A stretch of 28,669 nucleotides of DNA. It comes from Treponema sp. GTDB lineage: Bacteria > Spirochaetota > Spirochaetia > Treponematales > Treponemataceae. The stretch lies in the NCBI GenBank assembly GCA_017421145.1, contig JAFOTA010000103.1:1-28669 (forward strand), written 5' to 3'. The position numbers and the translations under genes are program-made. Positions 7,085 to 15,975 of the stretch are shown here, one piece after another. The stretch's first letter is position 1; every line of letters starts with the position of its first letter. Below the pieces are notes generated by a model that was not told where the DNA came from, ran no database searches, and saw only the letters and a program-made list of their open reading frames with translations.

Positions 7085-8949
7085 TAAAAAAACGCTCGCT
7101 TGCAGTGCTCGGCATAAGCATTTTTCTAATGGTCATTATTTTCATAAAATTCGTGACCCTATCGCTGAATCCTCCGCCGCCGGCAAGAAAGGCAAATCCG
7201 AAAATAGAGCGCGGTTCCATAGTTGACAGCACAGGAAAAGTACTTGCGGTATCCACGAATTTCTATGACTTCGGCGTAACTCCGTCAATGGTTGAGAACG
7301 TCGAGGAATTCGCGAACGCAGTTTCACAAGAGCTTAAGATGAACCCGGTTGTGATCCAGAACATCATAAGCTCAAGCCAGAATCCGCGCTATGTGGCGTT
7401 GAAAAAAAAGCTTACGGAACAGGAGCATGACAGGCTCTCCGCAATCATCGAAGAAAACGGCTACAACAAATTCTGCCGCTTTGACCAGATTCCTGGAAGG
7501 GTCTACCCTCTCAACGACCTTGCAAGCCAGCTCATCGGATACATGGGAATCGAAGGCAAAGGATTGAGCGGAATGGAATATCAGCTTCAGGACATACTGG
7601 TTCCGGAAGTCCATGCAGATGACGAAAGCCCGATAATCTACGGAAAGAACGTCTACCTGACCATAAATTCCGACCTGCAGCACAAGATGGAGATAATCGC
7701 AAAAAAATCCATGGCGGAAACTCAGGCTGAAAATTTCATGCTGATTGCGATGGACGTAAAATCAGGGGAAATCCTAAGCTACATAAGCCTTCCTGAAGCA
7801 GACCTGAACAATTATTCCACTGCACAAGCCGACCAGAAAAAGGACAGACCGGCAAACGAAGCATACGAACCTGGAAGCGTATTCAAAATCTTCACGGCCG
7901 CGGCCTACCTTGATTCAGGCGCAATCAACGAAGACACTCTTTTCCTCTGCGACGGACTTTACACAAGGACGACAAACCTGAACGAAACCATAAAAATCAG
8001 CTGTCTTGGAAACCACGGATACCTTTCTGTGAGGGGCGCACTGGAACTTTCATGCAACGACGCTTTCGCCCAGATGAGCGATCTGCTTCCGACCGATTTG
8101 TTCCTTACATACATAGACAAATTCGGTTTCGGCAAAAAAACGAACGTGGAGCTTCCGGCAGAGGCAACGGGATACATAAAGACTGCCAAATCAAAAAGCT
8201 GGTCTGCAAGAACCAAGGCAACCATGTCCATTGGCCAGGAGCTTACGGTCACCGCACTCCAGATGGTTCAGGCGGCAGGCATAATCGCAAACGACGGAAT
8301 CCCGGTCAAGATGACTTTCATCAAAAGGATAAAGGACAAGGACGGAAAAATTGAATACGAGCATACACCGGAATACGGACAGCGCGTATTGAAGCCTTCC
8401 ACATCGAAATACATACTGAGCTGCATGGAAACCACGGCAGAAAAAGGAACGGGAAGCCGCGCGGCATTGGGGGACATTTCAATCGGCGTCAAAACTGGTA
8501 CCGCACAGATGGCCGATACAGTGCACGGAGGATACAGCGAAACCGACTTCCTTTCAAACTGCATGGCAATCTTCCCGGTCGAGCAGCCGGAAATCGTACT
8601 CTACATAGTCATACAAAAGGCAAAGGGAGAAACATACGCAGGACGCATCGTTGCACCTGTAATACGTGAAGCCGCAGACGAAATCATAGACACATTGGGC
8701 ATGAGCCGCGAAGGAGCACCGGTCGTAGGTCACTCAGGAAAAGTTTCAATCCAGTCGAACCTTCCTATTTCACTCACTGAAGCTGTTCCGAATTTCATCG
8801 GCCGTCCGAAAAGAGATTTGATTCCCGTCATTTCGGCACACCCGGAGCTTAACTTCGTCATAACCGGCGAAGGATGGGTAAAATCACAAAAACCTGCCCC
8901 CGGATCACCGGTTACGGAGAACATGACAATTGAACTCATTCTGGAATAA
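7063..8949 (+). CDS. class B penicillin-binding protein (FtsI/SpoVD-like transpeptidase) with C-terminal PASTA domain
   Basis: A 628-residue, single-pass bitopic membrane protein that cross-links peptidoglycan. A cytoplasmic basic tail and one helix (about 11-35) precede the PBP dimerisation domain, which starts with the hallmark IERGSIVDSTGKVLA (about 48-62). The transpeptidase domain shows SVFK (Ser272 nucleophile, Lys275), the SxN motif SCN (330-332) and KTGT (477-480), so it should be active and beta-lactam sensitive. Residues about 567-628 form one PASTA domain (VPNFIGRPKRD...TIELI), which may sense murein or lipid II. It sits between lepB and a DUF115 gene, overlapping both, and not in a dcw division cluster. 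It may therefore be the division FtsI or a second class B enzyme. Confidence 0.93.
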   Translation: MQTNRFLIKKRSLAVLGISIFLMVIIFIKFVTLSLNPPPPARKANPKIERGSIVDSTGKVLAVSTNFYDFGVTPSMVENVEEFANAVSQELKMNPVVIQNIISSSQNPRYVALKKKLTEQEHDRLSAIIEENGYNKFCRFDQIPGRVYPLNDLASQLIGYMGIEGKGLSGMEYQLQDILVPEVHADDESPIIYGKNVYLTINSDLQHKMEIIAKKSMAETQAENFMLIAMDVKSGEILSYISLPEADLNNYSTAQADQKKDRPANEAYEPGSVFKIFTAAAYLDSGAINEDTLFLCDGLYTRTTNLNETIKISCLGNHGYLSVRGALELSCNDAFAQMSDLLPTDLFLTYIDKFGFGKKTNVELPAEATGYIKTAKSKSWSARTKATMSIGQELTVTALQMVQAAGIIANDGIPVKMTFIKRIKDKDGKIEYEHTPEYGQRVLKPSTSKYILSCMETTAEKGTGSRAALGDISIGVKTGTAQMADTVHGGYSETDFLSNCMAIFPVEQPEIVLYIVIQKAKGETYAGRIVAPVIREAADEIIDTLGMSREGAPVVGHSGKVSIQSNLPISLTEAVPNFIGRPKRDLIPVISAHPELNFVITGEGWVKSQKPAPGSPVTENMTIELILE

Positions 8950-10771
8950 AAACATAGAATCATTTAAAATCCGCTTTCCAATGCTCGCCGACATGCTCAA
9001 AGACAGCATAAATGATTTTGCGGAAAAAAAAGACGGGTTTCCGCTTGAAATAATACAGGCAAAAAACGGAGAGCCGACAGCACTTGAAAACAAAGTGCCC
9101 CTGCATTCAAAATACAATCCGGGAAGGGAAGCCTCACAGCTTGTCCAAAACTCTGATTGCAGCGGATCAGAAGCGGCGGTTTTTCTCGGATTCGGTCTTG
9201 GTTATGCGGCGCTTGAATTTGCAAGGAAGCATCCGTCGATTCCCATGGTGATAGTCGAAAGCAGGACTGACTATCTTTTTGAGGCATTTTCCGCACTCGA
9301 TTGGGAAGACGTACTAAAGCACAGGGACTGCATTTTTGCCGTCAACGCCGATCCTTCAACTGCGGCAGCACTAGCTTCATCTTTCGGAACTTCAAAAATC
9401 ACTTTTTTTTCGACCGCGGCACAAACAGCCCATGACAAAAGCTACTTTGACGAAGTGAAAGCCCAGTGCGAAAAAAGCAGGCAGAAAGATGAAATCAACA
9501 CGAACACGCTTGAAAAATTCTCTCACCTCTGGCTTAAAAATTCATGCAGGAACCTGAAATTCCTTGACCAGAAAGACGGAGTAAAAAAATATTTCCGGGC
9601 AGCAGAAGAAAGCACGCTTGGAAAAGAACTTCCGTTCATAATAATTGCGGCGGGGCCAAGCCTTGAAAAAATCCTTCCGCATCTTGGGGAGCTGAAAAAA
9701 AGAGCCGTCCTCGTCTGTGTCGATACGGCGCTCAAAGCATGCCTTGAAGCAGGAACCGAACCTGACTTTATCGTGCTTGTCGATCCCCAGTATGCATGTG
9801 CATTGCACCTTGAATTCCTTGAATCTCCTTCGGCCGTTCTGATTACGGAAAGCGCTGCATGGCCTTCGGTTTTCAGGTTCAATTGCAGGGAAACGGTCAT
9901 GTGCTCGTCGCTTTTTCCGATCGGGCAGTATTTTGAAAAATTCCTCGGCGGAAAAGGTCAGCTCGGTGCTGGAGGAAGCGTCACCACTACGGCATGGGAT
10001 TTCGCGCGTAAATGCGGTGCAAAAAACATATACATCGCAGGAATGGACCTTGGATTTCCCGGACGTCAGACACACATACGCGGCTCCCAGTTTGAAGAAC
10101 GCAGCCACCGGACTTCAAGGCGGACTCACACAGGAGAAACCGACGGAATCAATGCGCTGCTCGGAGCAAACCCGAAGATTGCGGAAGATTTCAACGGAAA
10201 CAAAATCCTCACTGATTCAAGGATGTCCATGTTTTCCTGGTGGTTCGAAAAATCAACTGCAACCGCGCTTGAAGACGGACAGAAGACATACACGCTCACG
10301 CCCGAAAGCCTTGCGATAAAAGGAATTGAAACATGCGGGGTAAAAAAGCTTCTTGAACGGGAAGATCTTACGGAAACAAAAAATCTATTTTTCAAAAAAG
10401 CGGAAGAAAAATCAGCGGAAGAAAAAAACGGGGGTTCTGATTATAATCTGGTGCTTGAATCTTTTTTGGAAAACCTGGACGAGCTTTCTTCACTTGCAAA
10501 AAAAGGACTCCAGCTTTGTAAGGCAGGACTCGAAAACCCGGTGACCGCCGCATCAGTATCCGCAAAGCTTCAGGAAATCGACTCGAAAATAATAAGCTCA
10601 AAGGCAAAGGATGCGGCATCGCTTGTCTTCCCGACAAAAAGGCAGCTTGAAAAACTTACCGCCAGTTTGCCGAAAGAAGGACCTCTTGCACCGCTCTACA
10701 TGTCCCGGCTCATTTACACGGAACTTCAGAAAGCGGTGAAAGAATATCAGGATGCGTTCACAATGTTCTGA
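8930..10771 (+). CDS. DUF115 / Maf-like protein (possible flagellin glycosylation factor)
   Basis: A 613-residue protein, predicted cytoplasmic (no signal peptide or helices). The centre (about 205-400) matches the DUF115 (MptE-like / motility accessory factor) pattern: PFIIIAAGPSLEKILPHL, VCVDTALKACLEAGTEPDFIVLVDPQ, then GAGGSVTTTAWDFARKCGAKNIYIAGMDLGFPG. An N-terminal Rossmann-like region (VFLGFGLGYAALEFARKH, about 84-101) is typical of Maf proteins. In other bacteria Maf proteins are linked to transfer of nonulosonic-acid-type sugars to flagellin, and treponemal flagellins are reported to be glycosylated. The specific role here is inference. The C-terminal 150 residues are helical and charged. 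Translation starts at TTG (8930) with GGAG 10 nt upstream, inside the end of the PBP gene (20-nt overlap). The first in-frame ATG is 17 codons further in. Its 3' end overlaps rnfB. Confidence 0.75.
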   Translation: MNSFWNKNIESFKIRFPMLADMLKDSINDFAEKKDGFPLEIIQAKNGEPTALENKVPLHSKYNPGREASQLVQNSDCSGSEAAVFLGFGLGYAALEFARKHPSIPMVIVESRTDYLFEAFSALDWEDVLKHRDCIFAVNADPSTAAALASSFGTSKITFFSTAAQTAHDKSYFDEVKAQCEKSRQKDEINTNTLEKFSHLWLKNSCRNLKFLDQKDGVKKYFRAAEESTLGKELPFIIIAAGPSLEKILPHLGELKKRAVLVCVDTALKACLEAGTEPDFIVLVDPQYACALHLEFLESPSAVLITESAAWPSVFRFNCRETVMCSSLFPIGQYFEKFLGGKGQLGAGGSVTTTAWDFARKCGAKNIYIAGMDLGFPGRQTHIRGSQFEERSHRTSRRTHTGETDGINALLGANPKIAEDFNGNKILTDSRMSMFSWWFEKSTATALEDGQKTYTLTPESLAIKGIETCGVKKLLEREDLTETKNLFFKKAEEKSAEEKNGGSDYNLVLESFLENLDELSSLAKKGLQLCKAGLENPVTAASVSAKLQEIDSKIISSKAKDAASLVFPTKRQLEKLTASLPKEGPLAPLYMSRLIYTELQKAVKEYQDAFTMF

Positions 10772-11559
10772 ACCAGATCCAGCACTTTGTCAGGACATGC
10801 GCTTATACATGCCCCGCAGCTCGTGCATTTTGAATAGTCCACCACAGGAATGCCGTCCGTCACTACGATGCATTTTTCCGGGCACTTTTTCTCGCAGATT
10901 CCGCATTTTATGCATCCGACCGAGCAGTTCTTTTTTATGGAAGGCTTGTTGTCGCTTCTGTTTGAACAAAGAGCCACCGAACCTTTCAGATTGCCGTCGA
11001 TGATTTTGAAGAGATGCTTCGGGCAAGCTTTGACGCATTTTCCGCAGCCCACGCAGACATCGTAATTTACGACAGGAATGCCGTCGTTACCCATGAAGAT
11101 TCCGCCGAAAGAACAGACTTCAACGCAGTCGCCGAATCCCACGCAGCCGAAAGAACAGCTTTTGGTTCCATTCACTGACATAGATGCAGCGGCACATGTT
11201 TTTATTCCGTTGTAAATGCCTTTTGAAGAAGCGCATGACGAAGTTCCCTTGCATGCAAGCACGGTGACTTTTCTCTGCGCAGAAACTGACACTCCGAGAA
11301 TCTGCCCTACTTTCTCTGCAACTGAAGGACCGCCCGCAACACAACCGTTCGGAGGAGCATCTCCCTTCACCACGGCAGCGGCAAAGGCAGCGCAACCGGC
11401 ATATCCGCAGCCACCGCAGTTTCCGCCTGAAAGAATGTCCTGAACGGCCTGAACCTTAGGATCAACCTTGACAGTAAATATTTTTTTGAAAAGACCCAGC
11501 AGAAGACCAAGGACGAACGCAACGCCCAGGGAAACCGCCGCAGTAAATAAAATAACCAT
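10747..11559 (-). CDS. rnfB: Rnf complex subunit B, polyferredoxin
   Basis: The iron-sulfur subunit that accepts electrons from reduced ferredoxin and passes them into the membrane part of the Rnf ion pump. A single N-terminal helix (about 1-25) is followed by the RnfB cluster motif C-x2-C-x4-C-x16-C (Cys48, 51, 56, 73). Next come a Cys-rich middle (CKGTSSC, SCSFGCVGFGDCVEVC) and the [4Fe-4S] sites CVGCGKCVKACP, CIKCGICEKKCP and CTSCGACISACP. The cysteine-rich form is of the clostridial/spirochaetal kind, not the short proteobacterial one. I chose ATG 11559 (GGGG 9 nt upstream). An in-frame TTG five codons upstream is possible. It is the last gene of rnfCDGEAB, and its stop lies inside the 3' end of the convergent DUF115 gene (25-nt overlap). 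Confidence 0.96.
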   Translation of the reverse strand: MVILFTAAVSLGVAFVLGLLLGLFKKIFTVKVDPKVQAVQDILSGGNCGGCGYAGCAAFAAAVVKGDAPPNGCVAGGPSVAEKVGQILGVSVSAQRKVTVLACKGTSSCASSKGIYNGIKTCAAASMSVNGTKSCSFGCVGFGDCVEVCSFGGIFMGNDGIPVVNYDVCVGCGKCVKACPKHLFKIIDGNLKGSVALCSNRSDNKPSIKKNCSVGCIKCGICEKKCPEKCIVVTDGIPVVDYSKCTSCGACISACPDKVLDLVQNIVNAS

Positions 11560-11591
11560 AATACACAGCCCCAAATCCGGAAAAACCGGCT

Positions 11592-12167
11592 CTATTTTAT
11601 AAGTCCCTTAAAACCAAGGAACGCCAAACTCAAAAGTCCCGCGCATATATAGAGCATCGGTGTGCCTTTGAATGCTTTCGGAACGTCCGCAGTCTTAAGC
11701 TTGCTCCTGACGCCTGACATAACGACCATGCTCAAAAGGAATCCCAATGCAGAACCGACGGCATACACAAGGCTTTCACCGTAGTTATAATCCTTGCTGA
11801 TGCAGTTGATCGTAACGCCGAGAACAGCACAGTTTGTCGTAATCAGGGAAAGGTAGATTCCCATTGAACTGTAAAGTGCCGGAGCTGATTTTTTCAGATA
11901 GAATTCAACGAGCTGAACCAAAGACGCTATCACGAGTATGAAAATCAAAGTCTGAAGGAATTCCAGATGGAGAGGAACCATTATGAACTTATACAAAGGC
12001 CATGTAACGGCAGTCGCAAGTATGATTACAAAAGTCGTGGCTATTCCCATGCCGGTCGCTTTTCCGGTCTCGCTTGTCATACCGATGAACGGACATATCG
12101 CAAGGTACTGGATGAACACGACGTTGTCCACCAGCATAGATTTTATCAGAATGCTAAACAAATTCAT
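11592..12167 (-). CDS. rnfA: Rnf complex subunit A, integral membrane protein
   Basis: A 191-residue, six-helix membrane subunit, homologous to NqrE. The N-terminal pattern LVDNVVFIQYLAICPFIG is diagnostic of RnfA (compare LVNN...LGICPFLG in characterised members). Cys25 and Cys113 (TTNCAVLG) are the conserved cysteines that, with their RnfE counterparts, hold the intramembrane [2Fe-2S] cluster in Rnf/Nqr complexes. The ATG overlaps the rnfE stop by 4 nt, and a strong ribosome site (AGGAGG) lies within the end of rnfE, so the two are translationally coupled. Confidence 0.96.
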   Translation of the reverse strand: MNLFSILIKSMLVDNVVFIQYLAICPFIGMTSETGKATGMGIATTFVIILATAVTWPLYKFIMVPLHLEFLQTLIFILVIASLVQLVEFYLKKSAPALYSSMGIYLSLITTNCAVLGVTINCISKDYNYGESLVYAVGSALGFLLSMVVMSGVRSKLKTADVPKAFKGTPMLYICAGLLSLAFLGFKGLIK

Positions 12168-12838
12168 TTGTCAGCCTCCTTTGCAGGATTTTTTTCTACA
12201 ATCCTTTTTTGCTCCGCCTTCATTTTTTTGTCGGCTATAGAAAGCTTGATTCCCTGAACCAAAGCACCAAGGCATCCGAAAACGATGAATCCGCCCGGCG
12301 CACTGTTGAGCACTCCTATCCTGTAGCTTTCCGGTATGATTTCAACTTTCAATGCGGTTCCTGCCATGAGCGTTCCTCCTCCGAAAAATTCACGGATGAA
12401 TGAAATGCACAAAAGGACGGCCGTATATCCGATTCCCATGCCCAAAGCATCAAGGACGGAATCACTGATTTTGTTCTTTGACGCAAAAGCTTCGACACGC
12501 CCCATGATTATGCAGTTGACGACTATCAACGGAATGAAAACGCCGAGCGCATCATAGAGGGACGTAACGAAAGCCTGAAGCACCATCTGGACGATCGTAG
12601 TGAACGCCGCGATGATTACGATGAAAACAGGAAGACGTATTGCAGACGGAATATGCTTTCTGAAAATCGATATGACAAGCTCGCTCATCACAAGCACGAA
12701 AGTCATGCCCATGCCCATGCCCAGTCCGTTGAAAATCGACGTGGTGATTCCCAATGACGAGCAAAGTCCTATGTTCAAAATCAAGAGCGGATTTTCCTTT
12801 ATCAATCCGTTCGTAAAAATACTCATCTTTTTGTTCAT
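12164..12838 (-). CDS. rnfE: Rnf complex subunit E, integral membrane protein
   Basis: A 224-residue membrane subunit, homologous to NqrD, with six predicted helices. The signature GLIKENPLLILNIGLCSSLG at residues 11-30 is typical of RnfE, with Cys26 and Cys109 (VVNCIIMGRVEAFA) as cluster ligands shared with RnfA. A charged cytoplasmic tail of about 35 residues (KMKAEQKRIVEKNPAKEADK) is longer than the core requires. It starts one nucleotide after the rnfG stop codon and overlaps rnfA by 4 nt. Confidence 0.96.
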   Translation of the reverse strand: MNKKMSIFTNGLIKENPLLILNIGLCSSLGITTSIFNGLGMGMGMTFVLVMSELVISIFRKHIPSAIRLPVFIVIIAAFTTIVQMVLQAFVTSLYDALGVFIPLIVVNCIIMGRVEAFASKNKISDSVLDALGMGIGYTAVLLCISFIREFFGGGTLMAGTALKVEIIPESYRIGVLNSAPGGFIVFGCLGALVQGIKLSIADKKMKAEQKRIVEKNPAKEADK

Positions 12839-12839
12839 A

Positions 12840-13460
12840 TTATTTTCCGCTCCTTGCCTGTGAAAGACATTCGGTCATTGCAGCACAAGCGTCATCCATG
12901 AGCACGCCGATTCCGTTGCTTGTTATCGTCGCACCTGAAATTGCATCGAAGGTAGCACCGGCAATGAATCCTTCTGACGAATCCTTTCCGGTAAACTGAC
13001 CGAAGAAAGTTTCTCCGCTTGAAAGTTTGTAGGTAGGATCGCTTCCTTTTTGTCCGAAGCCAGGGGTATCCGTGTTGTCAAGGTAGCGCATTCCTGTTAC
13101 GATTCCATTGACGTCCATACCTACCATGATTGTAGAGCGGTCATAAGTCGGACCGGAAATTTCTGCAACGGCACCAAGAATCTCCCCTCCCTTTTTCGCA
13201 AGGTTGATTGAACCGATTACAGTATTTCCGCTTTTCGTGCTTCCATTGAAACCATCGGCAGCCTCGAACTGATCAGCTTCCGGGAAAACCATTTTCATAG
13301 CCGCAGCCGCTTTTTTTAAGTTGTTGGACTCTATTACGGGAGCCGTAACATTATGGACGACGGCAAGGACAGTACAGGCAGCAACCGCATAAACCGCCAG
13401 TATAAGACCGAGCTTTACCATGTCCCATATTCCGTCAGATTTTTTTGCAGTAGCGCTCAT
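12840..13460 (-). CDS. rnfG: Rnf complex subunit G, covalent-FMN protein
   Basis: A 206-residue protein with one N-terminal helix (about 16-37) and a periplasmic FMN-binding domain. The flavinylation motif DAISGAT (Thr178 as the probable FMN attachment site by phosphoester bond, made by the ApbE flavin transferase) fits the consensus Dxx(S/T)gAT. The upstream segment VTGMRYLDNTDTPGFG is the usual FMN-domain histidine-less variant that also contains TPGFG. No apbE gene is in the window, so the transferase must be elsewhere. Overlaps rnfD by 4 nt (ATGA). Confidence 0.95.
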   Translation of the reverse strand: MSATAKKSDGIWDMVKLGLILAVYAVAACTVLAVVHNVTAPVIESNNLKKAAAAMKMVFPEADQFEAADGFNGSTKSGNTVIGSINLAKKGGEILGAVAEISGPTYDRSTIMVGMDVNGIVTGMRYLDNTDTPGFGQKGSDPTYKLSSGETFFGQFTGKDSSEGFIAGATFDAISGATITSNGIGVLMDDACAAMTECLSQARSGK

Positions 13461-14554
13461 TTTTCTTCCTCCGCTGATGCCGGGACTTCAAGCCCGTATT
13501 CTTCGGCAATTTTTCTTACGTCAGCCCTTGCATGGCCTTTTTTGCCGTAACCGTATTTTCTTGCAGTCAGATTGTTGAGGAACGGTGCGACTGCATTCAT
13601 AATCAGTATGCTGAACATGACGCCTTCCGGGTATCCTCCGAATTTTCTGATAAGGAAAGTTATGAGTCCTGCTCCTGCCCCGAAAATCAAGCGGCCTTTT
13701 TTGGTCACCGGAGAAGTGGCATAATCGGTTATCATGAACACGGCACCGAACATGAGTCCGCCGGTACACAAAGCAGTAAGAACGTCAAAGCCTGAACCGC
13801 CAAGCCCATGTCCTTCAATCAAAGAAGAGAAGAAAGTGAGGACCGCAACAGTACCGACCATTGAAACGGAAGCCCTCCAGTCGATTATCCTTGAAAGGGC
13901 AAGGAATGCGAATGAAATCAGAATGAGGAGTATGGAAGTTTCACCGATGCACCCCGCCCTGTTCCCAAAGAAATAAGTCAGCAAAGTGTCTGAATCAAAG
14001 AATGCGACACCGGATTTCACCTGGCTCATCATAGTGGCAGAAGAAACCGCATCCACATTCTGGGCTATGTTCCAAGTCCATTTGTCAACGTCCGACGCAG
14101 GATTGAACCAAGTAGCTCCGAGAGCTGCCGCAAAACTCATGAACATGAATGCACGTCCTGTCAAAGCAGGATTGAAAACATTGCTTCCTATTCCGCCGAA
14201 AAGCCCCTTTGCGATAACCACGGCAACAAAAGCTCCTATGACGACCATCCAGAGAGGGACAGTCGAAGGAAGGACAAGTGCAAGAAGGACACCGGTAACC
14301 GCAGCCGAAAGATTGTCTATGCAAACCTTTTTCCTTGTGATTTTCTGGAAAAGGAATTCAAACAGCACGCAGCTTACGACAGAAACAAGTATGGTCATAA
14401 GCGCACCGAGACCGAAGACAATCACGCCGTAGATACATTCCGGCAAAAGTGAAATCAGTACGGCAAGCATTATAGTGCGCGTTGAAAATCCCAGGCAAAA
14501 ATGCGGGCTTGATGAAAGGTAAATGTCTTTTGTATTCGTCTTTGGATCCGTCAT
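13457..14554 (-). CDS. rnfD: Rnf complex subunit D, membrane FMN subunit
   Basis: A 365-residue integral membrane subunit homologous to NqrB, thought to form part of the ion path. Many hydrophobic helices and the conserved stretches NPALTGRAFMFMS and GGYPEGVMFSILIMNAVAPFL are present. The probable flavinylation site is DAVSSATMM (Thr174). The usual Gly before Ala-Thr is Ser here, a small departure from the DxxSGAT consensus. The C-terminal tail (about 335-365) is soluble and charged. It overlaps rnfC by 4 nt at the start and rnfG by 4 nt at the end. Confidence 0.95.
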   Translation of the reverse strand: MTDPKTNTKDIYLSSSPHFCLGFSTRTIMLAVLISLLPECIYGVIVFGLGALMTILVSVVSCVLFEFLFQKITRKKVCIDNLSAAVTGVLLALVLPSTVPLWMVVIGAFVAVVIAKGLFGGIGSNVFNPALTGRAFMFMSFAAALGATWFNPASDVDKWTWNIAQNVDAVSSATMMSQVKSGVAFFDSDTLLTYFFGNRAGCIGETSILLILISFAFLALSRIIDWRASVSMVGTVAVLTFFSSLIEGHGLGGSGFDVLTALCTGGLMFGAVFMITDYATSPVTKKGRLIFGAGAGLITFLIRKFGGYPEGVMFSILIMNAVAPFLNNLTARKYGYGKKGHARADVRKIAEEYGLEVPASAEEEK

Positions 14555-15918
14555 TTTGTTTCCCCCGATTTTTTAGCTGATTCTGCCTTTGCCTTTTCAA
14601 TTGCAATCTGTGCGCGGACGGCTCCTTTTCCAAGCCTGATTCTCTGCACCAGACGGACGTTTGCCGGACATACGAAAGAACAGCATCCGCATTCGATGCA
14701 GTCCATGAGACCGAATTTTTTTGCAGCCGCAAGGTCGCCCGACTTTACGTTGCGTACCATAAGGACGGGAGTAAGTGCCATAGGACATGCATTGACGCAT
14801 TTTCCGCAGCTTATGCACTGGCCTTCGTCAACAAGGTATGTTTCTTTTTTCGTAAGGAAAGTGACGCCGCTCGTTCCTTTTGCAATCGGGAACTGGGTGC
14901 CGGGCATGGCAAATCCCATCATAGGGCCGCCGCTTATGACTTTTACTGTCTCATCTTTTTTAAGCGAGAACACTTCCGGAATCAGGTCGGAAACCAAAGT
15001 GCCGACCGGAACCCTGATATTGCACGGCTTTTCAACCGCACCTCCGCTTATCGTAAGTGCACGGTCAATCAGAGGCATACCAAGACGGAATGCATCAGAC
15101 ACAGCGCATACGGTTCCAACATTGGTTATCACCGCACCGGCATCAGCAGGAAGACCGCCTGAAGGAATCTCCACTCCGAGAACGGCCTGGACGATATTTT
15201 TTTCACATCCCTGCGGATACTTTGTCTTTACTATTGAAACGGCCATTTCTTTTTCACAGCCGCTTTCTTTTATGGCATCCTTAAGCTTAGGCGCTATATA
15301 GGCCTTGTTTTCTTCAAGCACAATCAGACTTCTTGCACCCACGATCTTCGCAACGATACGGAGTCCGTCAACGACCTTCGCGCTCTGTTCCAAAAGAGTC
15401 CTTTCGTCAACGGTAAGATAAGGCTCACATTCAGCGGCATTGAGAAGAACGAAATCAATCTTTTTTCCAGGAGGCGGACTGAGCTTTACATGTGCAGGAA
15501 AAGAAGCTCCTCCCATACCCACGATTCCGGCATCACGGATTCTTCCAAGAGCCTCTTCTTTCGTGCATGCAAAAGGATCAAGAGGAGGCATAAAATCCGT
15601 TTCACCGCTTCCGTCGCTTTCAATCGTAATGCAGGGAACTTCCGCGCAGCCTGTCACCATAAAGCTCTGGATTTTCTTGACCTTTCCAGAAATGGATGCG
15701 TGAACCGGGGCTGACATGAATTTGTCGCTTTTTGCAATAATCTGACCGCGCTTTACAACGTCACCGACTTTGACCAGCACGGTATTCGGAGCGCCCCCCA
15801 TCGTAACGGGAATCGTCACCGTTTTTGTAGAAGGAAATGCATCTGCAATCTCACAGGAATTGCTCATCTCCTTCATTTCATGGGGATGGACTCCCCCTTT
15901 AAAAGTGTGCATTTTCAT
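14551..15918 (-). CDS. rnfC: Rnf complex subunit C, NADH-dehydrogenase-like subunit
   Basis: A 455-residue peripheral subunit that carries the NAD(H) site and FMN of the complex. It begins with the standard FKGGVHP motif (residues 5-11) and has the barrel-sandwich segment VLVKVGDVVKRGQ, the Rossmann-like glycine-rich segment GIVGMGGASFPAHVK, and NAAECEPYLTVDE. Two [4Fe-4S] motifs lie near the C-terminus: CISCGKCVNACP (368-379) and CIECGCCSFVCP (407-418). It is the first gene of rnfCDGEAB, the clostridial-type order. The start at 15918 has no Shine-Dalgarno, and the -10 of its promoter ends 7 nt before it, predicting a leaderless message. An in-frame ATG two codons later is the alternative. 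Confidence 0.96.
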   Translation of the reverse strand: MKMHTFKGGVHPHEMKEMSNSCEIADAFPSTKTVTIPVTMGGAPNTVLVKVGDVVKRGQIIAKSDKFMSAPVHASISGKVKKIQSFMVTGCAEVPCITIESDGSGETDFMPPLDPFACTKEEALGRIRDAGIVGMGGASFPAHVKLSPPPGKKIDFVLLNAAECEPYLTVDERTLLEQSAKVVDGLRIVAKIVGARSLIVLEENKAYIAPKLKDAIKESGCEKEMAVSIVKTKYPQGCEKNIVQAVLGVEIPSGGLPADAGAVITNVGTVCAVSDAFRLGMPLIDRALTISGGAVEKPCNIRVPVGTLVSDLIPEVFSLKKDETVKVISGGPMMGFAMPGTQFPIAKGTSGVTFLTKKETYLVDEGQCISCGKCVNACPMALTPVLMVRNVKSGDLAAAKKFGLMDCIECGCCSFVCPANVRLVQRIRLGKGAVRAQIAIEKAKAESAKKSGETK

Positions 15919-15925
15919 AGATTTC

Positions 15926-15954
15926 AGTTTAACCCATAAATCAAAAATTGTAAA
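15926..15954 (-). promoter_or_regulatory. promoter of the rnf operon
   Basis: On the minus strand TTTACA (15954-15949), 17-nt spacer, TAAACT (15931-15926). The predicted start site is near 15919, immediately before the rnfC ATG at 15918. No ribosome-binding site fits between them. It is divergent from the promoter at 15976-16005. Confidence 0.65.
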
Positions 15955-15975
15955 ATAGATTACTGATTCATGCGC

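Noticed and set aside
9542..10108. 188-codon minus-strand ORF opposite the DUF115 gene
   Set aside because: Antisense shadow with no family pattern, no ribosome site, and full overlap with a conserved coding region.
14696..15301. 201-codon plus-strand ORF opposite rnfC
   Set aside because: It lies entirely antisense to a clear rnfC, has no recognisable domain, and its composition is what the rnfC codon usage would produce.
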